Source of the DNA: Cinclus cinclus
Taxonomy: Eukaryota; Chordata; Aves; Passeriformes; Cinclidae
Reading direction: 5' to 3'
Length of the DNA: 64,000 bases
NCBI RefSeq assembly: GCF_963662255.1
Contig: NC_085049.1
Location: 20,926,142 to 20,990,141, forward strand
Made by a program: the position numbers and the translations under genes. The notes under the pieces were generated by a model. The model saw nothing but the letters and a program-made list of their open reading frames with translations. It had not been told where the DNA came from and did no database searches. Below are positions 13,346 to 27,288 of this stretch, piece by piece. Each line of letters starts with the position of its first letter. The first letter of the stretch is position 1.

Positions 13346-16099
13346 AGCAGGTCTCTCAGATTGCCACAGGCTGATTGCCTAGGTGCACGTTCTGCTCCAA
13401 GGACAGGTTTGGCAACCAGGAGGTTGTGCTAGGGCTGGACAGGCAACATTAAATGACCTCCCTGGGCTGGCTGCAACTTCAGACAAAAGTGCCCTGAAAG
13501 TCCCTTTCAGCCTGTATAGCTCAGCTAAGCTCTTGCAAAGCCTTGATTTAGGAAGGAAAATGCTTTTAGGACCACCTTAATAAATACAAGAGATCTATCA
13601 CAGATTTCAAGGTGCTAGATGAATGGCTGACACACTTGGTGTTTTCTTGGTCATGTAGCTCTATTTAATTCCATGGAAAATTTGTTGTTTAGCTGCAAGT
13701 CAGTCTAAGTAAATGTACCAGAATATGTCGCAGTAGAAAGACTTCATGCTAAACACCAGATCCCAAAATAAATTAAGAAGGTAGAGGTGTTACACTAAGG
13801 AAGTTGCCTAAGAAATGCAGAGTGCAGAAATGCTACTTTTGCTAGGTTTTACATACTTCTAATTAATAGTTATTGAAAATAAAAATTTTTAAAAATGCAA
13901 CATATTTTTAAGCAAATAGCAAATGGCACTTGGAAATATTTTTTTTAAATAGTCTTTTAATGTGTTAACTAATTTCATGTCTCATTTTCTGAGTCTGTTC
14001 CCTGATGAGAAAATTATTTGCAGCCTTTCTTGTACCACCACATCAGCTGTAAGCAAAACTGCTTGGCACTTCCATGGAGCAAGCCTGCATTCCCTGCACA
14101 CAGCAGAACTCCCACTAGCTATTGGTGATCACACTAAGAGAAATTCTGATGCATCAGATAGATACTTTATGGTTAGCTCCTTACATGAATTATCCTACTG
14201 AAGTTATGAGACAGTTTGTCTACTTGATATTATACATGTTGGTTAGACATGGAAATAGGGTTTGATCACCCATCTGGTCAGACTTTCAAATCTGTACTTA
14301 AAAGTTGGGTATTACTATAAAATAGCTGCAGCCTGATAAAGTCTCAAGTGTGGAAAAAAAGTGGGGAACCCCTCAGAAACTGCGAAATAAAAAAGCATAT
14401 TCCCTATGCAGATTTCCAAGCATTTAAAACATTATTGTATGCAGCATGTGGGCTTTCTGTGAACAAAAACTCTCTGTTTTATAATCTGAACTGTCAACAC
14501 TGGCACAAAATAATGTGACACCAAACAGGGTGTCTATGAATGTCTAAGGTTTCTTTCAGCTACTTATTTCAAAATTTTAATTCAGAGTGATGTAAGAGTC
14601 CTGGTAAATCACACAGTAACTTTTCTAGTTCCCTGGCTTGTTGAGTCTATTCCAGGTGTTCAGAAGGATTAGCAAAAGTCATTTTGAGTTGTTTTTCTAG
14701 AGGGAGTTTCTAAATTTGGTATGCAGCCATAAAAATCGTGCATCTGTGTTATTATCCCAGTGGCCCGTGCTGGGTGTGTCCTTGGTGTTTTGCAAATCAC
14801 TCTAAGCTTGTGAAAGCAGCTGGATGGAACACTTCTTCTTCTAAAATCCTCTCTCAAAAGATCCTGCACACACTGTCAATCATACACACACAGGCATTTA
14901 CCTGCCTTTTTGTTAGGTGGCATATTGACCCCAATTTAACTGCTTCTTTGCCTTCAAACTGAAGATCCTGCGGACTATGGGCATCTTGAATTTCTTTTTC
15001 CTCCGGTTCTCTTTCTGAATCTAATAATTTGAAAAAATCCCTTTATGGCCATGCAATCCAAAGAATAAAGAGATTTAAAGAAATAAGTGATAAGGATTGT
15101 TTGAGATTTTTAGCTGAGCTTGCAGAGATGGTGCTAAAACAGCTCTACCCAAGTGAGTTGTATGCAATCTATAGGCACTATAGGCAGCAGGTGGCACACA
15201 CAGTGTCAGCCAGTGAGCATGCAGAGCAGATTAAGCCAGGCTTAACAGCTACATCTGAGTCACAGTCTAGTCTTCACCTTCAGTCAGTCCCCCACTCTCA
15301 CAGAAATCTCCTTTCACCACTAACAAATAATTACTCTTATTTTTCTTGCTGATGCTACCATTCTTTTGCCACTGATCTTTTTAACTTTTTACACTTAGGT
15401 AAAACAGAAAGAGAAGTGCTGGTTTTCTGTCTGAATTACATTCATCTGTTCCATAGAAGAAAACCTTAAGCTAACAGCAGTATCACAGACTATTAGGAAG
15501 CTGAGAAATTATCATAAATAAGTTTCATAAAACTCTAGGACTTAAATATCTTTTAAGCACTATGGCATACTAAGAAGGTGGGTTTGTTTTCAAAGGGTTG
15601 TGGTCATAGGCAAGGACAGTCATGGACATTCTCTATGATGTGGAGTCTGCAGCCTGCCCCCTCAGTTCCCCCAGTGATGTGATATGCCTTTGTACATGGT
15701 GTTAGGCCAAAAGCACGCATGTCTTTAGGCACTGCAGAAGAACTCCTGCACCAAGGGATCTGAAAGCACATGCCAAGGCATGTCAGACTGGCAGCTGTGT
15801 GTGCAGCTGTGTGCGCTCACGTGGAAAGGTTCCTGTTGAGAGAGTACGAGGCCATGAATGCTGGAGACTGAGCTACATTGCCCCAAGAGAGCTTGGTGAG
15901 AAAGCAAAGAAGTGAGCACATCTGTCCAAGTGGTGCTGGGATGGCACAGGATCCAGAGAAGGGAGCAAACTGGACAGTAAGTGACTTTGAGGAGACAGCA
16001 GTCCATCCACCTTTGCTGAGCAGGATCAGCTACACCTTTCCCATTCCTGACAGGCAGTTCATACCACTTATAAATCATCCAACCTTAATTTTCCCTAAA
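13346..16099 (-). other. WNT7B: WNT7B intron 1 segment between two CR1 fragments
   Basis: Unremarkable AT-rich intron. A GC-richer patch of about 250 bp follows the CR1 fragment. No exon, RNA gene or regulatory element is supported by sequence alone. Confidence 0.75.
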
Positions 16100-16300
16100 A
16101 GGGTGGTTGGGCACTGAACAGGCTCCCTAGGGAATGGTCATGGCTCCAAGGCTGACAGAACTCAAAGAGCATTTGAACTCTCAGACACAGGGTAAGGTTC
16201 TTGAGGTTCTTCTGTGCAGGGACAGGAGTTGGACATGATGATCCCTGTGGGTCCCTTCCAACTCAGAATATTCCAATGTTTCTATTCTATGATTCTATGA
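16100..16300 (+). mobile_element. CR1 LINE 3' end with octamer tail
   Basis: Contains GGGCACTGAACAGGCTCCCT, then GACAGGAGTTGGACATGATG, then GTGGGTCCCTTCCAACTCAG, and ends TCTATTCTATGATTCTATGA. The ending is the diagnostic ATTCTATG-type 3' repeat of avian CR1. Only about 200 bp of the element's 3' end remains, in plus orientation and opposite to WNT7B. Confidence 0.95.
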
Positions 16301-19300
16301 AATTTCTGCAATTAAATCTCTAATACCCAATGAGAACAGAATATTTTGTCCCCAGAGACCTTGCACTATCCTTTACGCTGTTTATAAATCTTCTGCAAAG
16401 CAAAACAGCCCTTATTCAAATTTTCCTGTCATGCATGAGATCTCTGATCATTTCTATCCCCCTTTTCAATGTTCTCTTCCACTGGTCCAAGCTCTTCTGC
16501 ACAAGAAGATAAACTACACATCATGACTGGAATTACATTCCTCTCTTCTCCTCTCAGGGATACAAAAACAAGATAACTGATTTTTCCATTCCATGTCTTC
16601 AGCTCCACTTAGTAAAATAGACCTGAGACCTAAAGCGGCTCTTTAGTCCTCATTCTTCAGTGAATTACCATTGCTTCTGACTTCTTCAGTTCCTGCATGG
16701 ACTGCATTGCAGCTATGAAAACAGACCCAAAAGTATTTTGACTCCTTGTGTCTCACCCCCTCATTCGTAGAACAGTAACAGCTCAGAAATTAGTGTCCAG
16801 TTATGAGCACTCCTTTGACTTGCAGCATCTGACTTCAAGAACATGGGACAGATGGAGGGGAAGTATGGTTAAAAGTGTAGAAAAACAATTTGCTTAGATT
16901 GAACTTAATATTTACATTAGAGGTTTTACTGTCTGAGACAGGTCTAGTAAAAACATCTTCACTAAGTACCTAAAATACACAAAGGTTGTGGTTTAAAAGC
17001 ACCCATTTTAAGAGTCTTAAAAATATTGCATATAGTGCCTCTGACTGATACACAGCCTGAATAAATCTACCCCAGGTTTTGGTGCAGAATTGAATGGAAT
17101 TACGACATAGGAACCAGTTTTCCCAATAAACAGTAGCTAAAGAAGGCTTGATGTGTTTTGATTTCATTGTACTTCTGAGAATCAGAGCAACTGCTCAGGA
17201 GAATGAGAATTGCTCCAACTGGAGATCTGTGAACTAAGAGGATGAGGTGGCATCACTTCCAGCCTTACTAAGTCATTCTCTTGTGTCTCCAAACAAAGCT
17301 AGAGAAGTTTTTCTTTTAAGGAACTACATGTATTGGTGAAAAAGTGTCTTTCAGTTGCCAGCTTAAATACTGTCACAGTTTATTTGATTTCTAGGCCAGT
17401 CTGTACAGTCAAGGGACCCTAGGAGTTAAGATTTACAGTTCAAATCATTCAATGCTTCTGAATTTTCTGTAATTCATGGATTCGCTATAGAGTATGATAT
17501 AAAAGTTTCTATCCAGTAACACTTCTAAAATTAAGCCAATGTTTATATTTTTTTCATCCAACTTCTGAGCATTTCATCCCTAGTAAAAATCAAAGTGCCT
17601 GATTTTATTGGATTACCATTGCATTATGCCATTGACATGAATTATTAAACTCCAATTTCTCTATCTCACACATAAAACATTTGTGCCATATCCTCAAGTT
17701 TTCCTAGCATAGCCTATATGATCCAGGATGAAAGTTTACTGCCATGGCAGTAAAAAAATGCAGCATGGGAAAGACATTACTATAAAATAAAACTGAGTGG
17801 AAGCTGAAAGACCAGAGTAACTTAGAGAGCTGGGTTTTGGTTTCTTTGGATCTTTAATCCCCAGAATGGCTCAATTTTTTTTTGTCCAAATTGTTCACCC
17901 AGGTCTAATGACCATTGAACAGTCTGGCAGGCACTACACATGAGATAGGATTAGGAGGTCATGGGTTCAGTCCGTAAGTAGGACCACTCACCCCTCTCAC
18001 AAATCTACTCAGTTGACAGACAATTCTTTGTGATGAGTTGGCCACCCATTTGGAGGGTCAATAGAATTCTCGCTTATTTTGAAAATTTGACCATGAGACA
18101 CAAACTGCCTTTCTGTGTGGGGAAGCCCACCCCACAGACAGGGAAAAAAAATCACAGTTCATGCTGTTCAAAATCCATCTTCTCAAGGCGCTTCCTGGGC
18201 TGGCCAGTGTTTTCCAAGCTGAGTGCTCTTATTCTGTCTTCTGGTGTGTTCTAAAAAATACAGAATGCTAAAAATCTTTGTTTTAAAGGAAAAGCTAGTT
18301 GCACTAATGCACATACAACGTATGTATTTGTTCAGTTACTTTAACTAAGAGAATGTTTTGCATGCTTTCAGGAAAAAAAGAATTATAAATAATACCTTAA
18401 CGCCATGTCTTAAAGTATGCTTTAGAACTCTCCTAAGCATCTTATTTGTTATGTTTCAAAATTTTGTGTCACCAGAAAGGAAAAAAAATCCACAGCATTC
18501 CTTCTGTCTTACAGAAAGATCAGAGTAAGAAAATCGCCCCTTTGGGGCTTTTTGTTTGGTGTTGGGAAAACTATAACTTTGTGAAGGATCTGATAACTAA
18601 CACATATGGTGCATGATCCTGATAATACAATCCAAACATCACAAAGCAACTCCCAAAAGCTAACAAAAATCAGTGTCTTTGTTGTAGAACAAAACAATGA
18701 GATTTCATGCTAACCCAAAATTCAGTTCCTCTGGAGATACCAAATGCCTAATTCACAATGTAGATTGTGATAGACAATGACACATGCCCTACAGTTTGTT
18801 GTTGCCTCCCACAGATGAAACAGAGGGCTTGATCTCTTGTGGTGTTAAAAATCCTCTGGCATTTTTGGAATCAAATAACTGATGGAAAATCAGATAATTA
18901 AACTTTCCTGTGTAGAATCCCTATAAGTATTAACTAGATGTTGTATTTTTCTGTTCTTTCTGCTTAAACAGTTTTTCTGCATTTTTTTTCTCTGCAAAAA
19001 CCATCCTAGTTTTTTGTTGTGTTGTTTTTTTTTTTGGGGGGGGGGTGGGGGGTACTAAACCTGCTGACTACTTAACTAAAACAGCTTAAGTAAAGGGTTG
19101 ATGTTTTCCAGTTCAGATTCAAATGATTCAGCCTAAAAGTTCAGACACAATATTTAACTCTGTGGCTCAAGAGGACAATCCCATAAATATAAAATTTGAG
19201 CACATGTCAGAGGCGTGCAACTGTTTTGGGACTCATTTGGGGACATAAATGTTGTATATTTATGACTTATCTGTATGAAATGCATACAAAGTATAGGTGA

Positions 19301-22300
19301 ATGTGGGTTTAACTCAAAAAGAAAAGATGTAACATTTTATCTGATTCTTAGAGTTCTCTCTGGCTGGAGAAGTTAAGTGATGCCAGGATAGATTTTGGCC
19401 ATAAGCTACCAAAAAAGAATTTTGGGTTTCAAAAGAGCCAGACTTATGAAATAGGCTTGTTCAGGAGTTTCTAGAAATGGTAATGAATGAATCCACACTG
19501 CACAGAAGAGATGATCCTCCTTGTTTTACTAATAGATGAAAATGTGATTCACAGATCTAGAGATTTCAAATGGGAAACTTGACCTTATAATGATTTTTGT
19601 ACTGTGGACTATTTTTGAATCATAACTGTCATGATAAGTTCCCCATCCAGTCTGGTTATTTAGCTCAAAACCACCACTGTGCTATTTCAATTTGTTTGTC
19701 TTTCAGTGAAAAACAAACATTGACAGCCAGTTCTAGGTGAAGAGATTATTCTCAGTTCTGCCAAATATTCAGCAGTGTATCATCATGTATGTCCAAACAA
19801 CATCACTGCACGAAACTCTAACACAAAGAAAAGTTAATCATGAATAAAAGTGTTTCCCATGCCAAAAAAATCACTCAGAAGAAAAATGTAAACCCAAAAG
19901 AGAGATCAAATACCTTGCGGTATAAGGTCCTAACACACTGCAGCCAACTAAAGTCACTTTTACTGACTGAAGTCTGCAGCAAGGCTGAAATGGTAATGAA
20001 TTCCAGGAATAAAACAGGACAGACCAGAGAAAACTGGAAGTACTGGGAGAAAGAAGTCTCACAGAGTGAACCTTCTGCTCCCCACTGTCAGTGTCACTAT
20101 GTCCATGATGTGGCCCCACCTGTGACAACACCAGGAGAAGCTCTGCACAAGAAGGGAGAAGGTGACGCGGTGTGGTCTGAAGCAGCTGCTGGTCCATGCC
20201 AGGCACCACTGACTGCAGTGCCAGGGGCATCCAAGCCAAGCTGGGCCTGGGAATGCCAACAGCTGTACAATGCCAGCATGCCAAGACTGATCCCAGAAAA
20301 GATGGGCGCTATGGCAGAGAGGATTGAGCTGCTTGACCTCAGATGACTCAGTGTGACAAATACAGGGCTTGCAGAGAAAAATAAAACTCTGCATAGCCAA
20401 CATTTTAAAAAAAGTGATAATTCAGTGTTTGCCTGATGGGTTTTTTTCCAGTTATAAAAAGGTTCTTGCTCAGCTTTTACAAGATATAGCAAGTGTATTC
20501 TTTTTTATGCAAGAATGAAAAGAGAGAAGAAAAATTCTGGCACATTTCTTTCGGTAAGTTTCTAGAAACTGATATTCTCCTTCCCTTATTTCCCTACCCA
20601 CATGCAATGACTGCCATATTCACCGCTGAACTGGAAAAATCTTCTCTGAGGAAGTGAGAGTTCCTGTTCTACAACCAGTAAATCCTTGAATTCTACATAG
20701 AGACCATCAATGAGGCAATAACAAATAACAGCTGTGGTGTTCTGGGTTCTGGAAATTATTCCAAGGCTACCCAAACTCACATCATTCCAAACTACTGGTT
20801 TGATCTGAATCAAAAACGTAAAAATAAAAAGTTGTAATATATTTGGCTATAATAACTTATCTCACTGGCCACCAATTCTTTGCATATTCATGAGTTTAAA
20901 ATTCTGCATAAAAGACCAAAATTCCACCCATATTCCCCACGCTTCACTAAATTTGGTGAATTCACACAGAAGTAAGCTAATAACTTTCAAACTGCTATTA
21001 CTTCAAGCTAGAAGGGGCAGAATTAAATATCCCTGACACTGAAGCATAGTAAACTGGTGGGTAGCTTTTATTTTTGTCTTATTGACAGACTGTGTTTCTA
21101 GTGGCTGAGATCCTTGGGTTTGATTGCAAGCTGTTGACTTGCAAGCTTACAGCTGTCCTGGCCTGGATATAGTTATAAGGAAAGTTGTGTAGAAAGCTGC
21201 CAAATTGTAACCTGATTCTGACTAAAAAGAAAACATGAAGAAATAGGTTCCTGAGAAGATCTTGTGAGTTGCTGAAGCCAGGAATCAAAGCCGGACTCCA
21301 GCAGCTTTTGTACATCAACTTTATCAAGGAATTAAGTGGTGCTGCAGAAACTCTACTATTATCCTTGCTACAATGTGTTAGTTTCCATCATTTCTTCTTA
21401 ACTGGCATCAGCTGATGGTGGGATCCAAAACATCCAAACATGAGCATGGTGAGATACTGTAAAGGCAAATGAAATAATTTACAAACCTACCTGGTGTGAA
21501 ATACAGGAAAGCCTAGAGTCTTTAAAAAATCAGACTAAAATTTCCAGCAATAGAAATAGATGAGAAGTGTGACTCTAAGATGTGAATGCTGAGCACAGAA
21601 CTATGCAAAAAGCTGTTTGTTTTGAATTTGAATGTGGCAGTTAATCCAAAACATCCTCTGGTTTGCAAAAGTTTTAATGAATTTTTATGAAAAAGCTAAT
21701 GAAAATTATCTTAATTGGCTCCCTACCATCTTAACTTAAGTGACATCTTCCACATGCAACATCTTTGTCAACCAACCTCTTGCTCAGCTCCTTGGTGATT
21801 ACTGAAACTTAAAGAATCACCCATTCCTTTTTGGAGACAATTCCAAGCATTATAGCACAATATAAAAGGAAGGGATTGAAAACCCACACAGGAGCTTGTA
21901 GAAAATTGTTAGTTATAGTTTCCAGCAGATGTACATCTTTACAGGATCAAACCCAAGCAGTTGCTGGGCAGGAGATTCCATTTTGCTGGTTTTAGTTGTC
22001 TGCACCAATATCTCCCACATTCAGAAGCTTACAGCTTCCAAATGCCATGGGAAGTCTCCATGACACAGACTGAGGGCAATGTTTAACAACATTTACATTC
22101 CTGTTGTCTTTCTAAATGAAAGACCTTAGGACTATAATGTCGAATCATGGGAATGATAGGCCAGTTCATCCCATAGGTTAGGATTTGAAATGAAAATCTG
22201 AGATTGTCCTCTGGAGTCACAGACTCATAGAAAATCAGGCAACCTGACTCACATCTTGCACTGCTCTGTTCACACCTAGAACATCAGCTCACTTCTCATG

Positions 22301-25300
22301 TTTACAAGCTAAGGCAGGTTGTGGGAAGGATGCATCCAGTAGGTGTAGGATATTGAGTCTCCTGGTCCTGAAGAGCAGCCTAAACTTGTTTTCACTATTC
22401 ACCTATTCTTCCAGAAGATCCACAGATGAGAAGTGGAGAACCACTTCTCCAGTGGCTCCAGTACTGGATCAAATAACCACATCTGGTCCTACTCTTGGCT
22501 CTGATTTGCTGTGTTGGTTTGAGTGAGCCACCTCCTTGTCTTGTGCTGCTTCTCTGCTTCTTTGCAGTCCTACCTTCCTAGACAGAGTGAGAGCCAGGAC
22601 ACTGACTTGCCCATACTTGCCATCTTTTCCATGCTACAGACTGAGTGCTAGGCATTAATTTATTTGAAAATTAATTGGAAGATATATATCAACTGACTCT
22701 CACATAGGTACCACCGGGAACAAGCAGGCTGACAGCAAAAAGGAGAGGCATTAAAAATCAGAGTACCATAAGTTTTAGTGCTTCCCTCTGCCATCCAAAC
22801 TATCCTTTTCAAACTCCTTTAAATTATAATTTTTTGCTGTAGCTGCTATTATTCATTTGTACAGAAGAAAGATGTTGGGTTGGAATCTGGTCTTGCCTCT
22901 CCAGCTGCCCACAGATTTTTCCTAGCTGAGCTAGTGTTGTTGCCAAAGTAGTAATTCTAAAACAAACCATCCCCCTCACTCTTGCCAAACATGTCAGTGC
23001 TTTCCAGCCCCAGAGAAAGTACATGAGTGTAGGCACAGCAGATCTTAAAAATCTCCTTCAGGTTGCTCAGGAGTACCATCTTAAGGACAATTTTCAAATT
23101 CAGCCACGTTAAACAGACACACACTAACTAGCATGTTAGTTACATGCCTAGGATACTAATGCTAGTTTGTGGATCAACTATCTCCCACCAAGAATGAGAA
23201 GGACATCCTGAATATATTAAATCTTGGATTCTTAACATAGATGTACCAATTATAAATCCAGTTCAAGTTTTGTGACTTTTTAAGTGCTGACTCTGCACTT
23301 GGCAATAACACACCTCTTCTCTGCTCCACTGTCTTTGCCTGCTGCACATTCCACAGGTCTGAAGGAGCTGAGCTCCTACAGCACACTGAAACCATGTGCC
23401 TTGGCTGGTGCAACTACAGGACACCCATATCTGCACTGCCTCTCTCTCAGGAACCAAGGGGCTGCACAATGCCATGTAACAGTTTGTAGGATCACCCAAA
23501 TCCTCTTTTGATGCCTGAAGAGGTCACAAATTACTCATCTGAGAAAAACAGCTTTAAAGCACATGCTGGAATGGATTTTGATTTTTCATTAGCACTTTCC
23601 AAGACGAACAGCCCATTACTTCCCACAGCAGATTGCTCTAGTAATTCCAATTCAAACATAAAAATAAAATTTTTTCTGTTATCTGCCTCCAGTCATTGAT
23701 TCAGACACACATATTTGTCACAGAAAAGAAATGACAGCCAAAAAGAAAACTGAAACATCTGCAATATGAAATTCAGTTCTGCCCTATGATTCTGACAGTG
23801 GCATCTTTAGATACAGATGCTTTCTCTTTCTTCACTAACCAATCTCACTGCTTTTCCCCAAGTTAGTTAGAGAGCAGGTTTAACCCATCTCTTTCCCTAT
23901 CTTAGGTTCTGCTCAACTACCTGCTCTCTTTGTGTGTTCAAAAGATACTACAGTGCTTACTCTACAAGTTCAGCCACAGCCCAGGGGCCTCTCAGAGTTC
24001 AAACTCTCACCTTTCCAGGCCTGCATCATGGCCATGGAGCTACCACTGGAAATAAGGGTGTTAATTGCTACTGGTTACAGAAGTGGCCTGGTGGGCCCCA
24101 TGGGAGAGCTGCTGTGAAGCCACAACATCTATTTTCTCCTCAGCCACCCAGCAGCTGTGGTGTGGTGATGTCCCCCAGCTAATACTGCTCTAGAGAGAAT
24201 TTGGGCTGCTCATTGTGAAACTGGGAGATCTCTGTTCAATGGACTTTGGTCAACCACTCTTCTATCCAGATACATGCCTCAATATCCTGCTTCCACTATC
24301 TACTACCTTTTTTTTCATTTACCCCAGGAAACACAGCCAAGCTGCTTTTGCAGGCTGTACCTTTTACAAGGCTTTCCTTCTTTTAAAAAATTCAAAGCAA
24401 ATCCAAAAATTGCTGAGGCTGATTTTCTTCTTTCAACTAAGACTCAGCTCCACCTTGTTTCAGATACTGGCACACACGTACACACGTACCTATGCTCATA
24501 CACACCCAGCCATTCGCCTTCCTCCCCTGCTCTTGCGGAGCACAATCAGCCATAGAAATTACAGAGTGTTCTAACGTCTTTATCTAAAAATACACTTTGT
24601 TTTAATTAGATCAAGAGTTTAGGAGCTAGGATGGATTTAATCAAGAGCTTGTAAGCAGGGTCCAACCTTTAGCAAACTTACTGAAATTATCACTTAGCGG
24701 TTTTCCATCACCCATGTAGCAAAGTTTTCCTTTGCCCTGTGAATGCTTGTATTTCTTTGGCAATACGCAAAGTAGTTTTTTTTTTCTTTTTTTTCTTTAT
24801 ATATTTTTTTTTGTTCCCTGCAAAAGCATCTAGATATGTCTCTTTGTGTACTGAATTGTTGATACAAAGGAGTCCAGTGTAATATGCCATGTCAAGGTAT
24901 CTCTTCACTGCAAGTAGGACTAGCAGGATTAGCCTTCCAAAATGAAAGGGGTGCAATAAGCCAAATACCAAAGTCATTAGAGAAATATGATGGATGAATT
25001 TGAGCAATGGCCCTAAAATGCCAAACTGTTAAACTCTAGGATTTAACAGGTTTCAATTAACTTGGTAATTTAAAAGTGAGTGAGCCAATATATTACAGTA
25101 CATCACAGATAAAATCTCAGAAAATAAAGTATGAAAAAAACTATTCCTTAAAATGAAAAAAAAAAAAAAGTTTACATCAGGGTTTTATGTCCTAGTTCAT
25201 TCTGCCAGTCTTTCAATTCAAATCTCTCTAAGCATACATAATATTAGGCGATAGAAAGCAACTCTACACTAACATTTTCAGGTCATGAGGTCAAGCACTT

Positions 25301-27060
25301 GCAAGTCAGAAAATGCCAGGACAAGGACTGACAGCGAAACTTGAATTCACCTGTCTCCTGTGCATGCACAGGAATGCGGCCTGCAGTTCTACAGCAACAC
25401 AACTTTTTTTTTCCACAGGACCCTCTCATCCACTTGGTGCATAGGGTGGATGCACTCTCTTGATGGGGAACTGTATTGTCTTGCTTCCTCCTTGTTCACT
25501 GTGCATACCCAGGCTTTGTAAGCATTTAAAACTCTATTTTATTGAAAGATTCTGAGCTTGACCTTGCCTTTTGTATAGTGATGATCAATACAACGTGTGA
25601 GAGAATGACAGAAAAATTATCTCATCATACCCCTTTGAGGACAGGAGACATGATTCCTCCCACCTCAGAAATTCAGCAAGATTTAGTTCTGGAGAATTCA
25701 CTGGTCCAAGGAGTTGAATTTGACAAATCTTAGGACGTCAGCCTTCAAAACATTTTATTTGTCTGATCCTTCTGATTTCTTCTGCAGCTGGGATCATTCC
25801 CCATTTCAGCAAGTCACATTCTGGGAACCTGAATCAAGCAACCCAATACAGGGAATAGCTACTATTCACTTAAAAACAAAAAAAATTTCATAGAGCAACA
25901 CTCAAATATTTGACTCAGAGGACCCTTCTGCTCCCCCTGCACAGCCCATGCCCAGACACAGACCCTAGAAGAAAGCCTACAACCACTTAGCTTCAAAGAT
26001 GCACTTCTATCTTTTATATTTCACAATGTCTGTTTTGTTATTGACATCTAAAAGCTGAGTGAAAAGATTGTTATAACGCTTATTCACCTCTCAGTGCATT
26101 TTCTAAAGAAAGAAGATAAATGAATCACTGATAGTCTATTGCACCCCACAGTGCAGGCCTTTGTAAGGGACAATGTTGCAAGTAAAAGCAGTAAACAGTG
26201 ATCTCTGCACTGACTGAACTCCCAAAAAGAAATTTCAAGAGTTAAAAACTATTTCTGCAGACTGCCTCACATTTAGTGAGGTAGTCCCTGAAAACCAAAG
26301 CAAGCAAGACACATAACACTGAAATGAAGCAGCGCTAGAAAAAAAAAATAGTGTCCTTCAATGTTTTCTGGGCAAAACTTACTGAGTTATGGAAAGAAAA
26401 GCCACTGGAATAAGAAGGGGTTTTCTTGTATTGTTCATGCATTCTAGCACCCATTTAATAAGAGATTACTGGGAAAAACAGCGCAACATCTTTCTGGAAA
26501 AGCTAATCATCCAGTCTTGTTGCCCATGCCACATAATTGCTGCTAATCCGTATTCCATTATGTCATCCTCCACAATGCTCCTTTCCTTGCGTTCACAGTT
26601 CTGATATCTCCTCTTCCTCCATTCCCATCGTCTTGTCTGGTCCTTCTAACCACAGGAAACAGTTTTCCTTTATTACTTTCTGAAAATTGTGGTTGCTAAA
26701 ACCTCTTCGGTATTTATGATAACTATTAGCATCTATAGGGTTCGATTGACTCACACAGCAGCCCTTTGCTCTTTCATGGTAATTGCCTTCCACCCACACT
26801 CTCTACCTTCGAAGATCTGAGCTCCCTTCTCTTTCTCTCTCTCTGTCCCACCCTGTGACTCACCCTCACTGCCTGGAAGTCCCAAGCACACACTGGCAGC
26901 TTTAGAGATTATGTTTCCTCTGCTCAAAGAGCTGCTGAACCCCTACCCTGTTTGAGAAAACACCTTTGCTCTGCTTCCTTCTCATTTGTATATTGATAAA
27001 CCGAAACAAAGCTGGAGAAGCTGTTTTGCCTCAGGAACAGGACTGGGTTGGTGTAAGTGG
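16301..27060 (-). other. WNT7B: WNT7B intron 1 segment (16.3-27.1 kb)
   Basis: AT-rich intron. Visible landmarks are a T11-G10-T-G6 run at 19025-19052, a plus-strand 168-codon ATG frame at 19840-20346 that resembles nothing I know, a CACACGTA-type short repeat near 24470-24510, and poly-T tracts near 24775-24812. No exon is supported. Confidence 0.75.
19025..19052 (+). repeat. T11-G10-T-G6 homopolymer compound
   Basis: Eleven T followed by ten G, one T and six G, then TACT. The 17-base G-rich core has only two G blocks, but the ten-base block can supply several triplets, so a G-quadruplex is possible on the plus strand. Homopolymers of this kind are prone to assembly length error. Confidence 0.95.
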
Positions 27061-27288
27061 AAGCTGTGTCAGGGGAGGTTTAGACTGGATATGAGGGAAA
27101 GGTTCTTCCCCCAGAGGCTGTCGGACACTGCCCAGGCTCCCCAGGGAATGGTCACCGCCCCGAGGCTGCCAGAGCTCCAGGAGTGTATGAACAATGCTCC
27201 CAGGGATGCACAGGGTGGGATTGTTGGGCGCCAAAGGCTGGACTCAACAGTCCTTGTCCATTCCTTCCAACTCAGAATGATACACTAT
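27061..27288 (+). mobile_element. CR1 LINE 3'-region fragment
   Basis: Reads AAGCTGTGTCAGGGGAGGTT, then GAAAGGTTCTTCCCCCAGAG, then GCTCCCCAGGGAATGGTCAC, and ends near TTCCTTCCAACTCAGAATGA. This order is that of the avian CR1 3' region, plus orientation. The terminal octamer repeat is degraded. No intact frame remains. Confidence 0.93.

Noticed and set aside
13010..13432. 140-codon plus-strand frame
   Set aside because: It runs across a CR1 3'-end fragment in the antisense direction and ends in unrelated sequence.
15029..15352. 107-codon plus-strand frame with helical-looking sequence
   Set aside because: It starts at TTG, has no splice context or recognised domain, and lies in plain intron.
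17945..17985. GGGTTCAGTCC resembling a tRNA/SINE B box
   Set aside because: One base short of the B-box consensus, with no A box at the right spacing and no tRNA fold.
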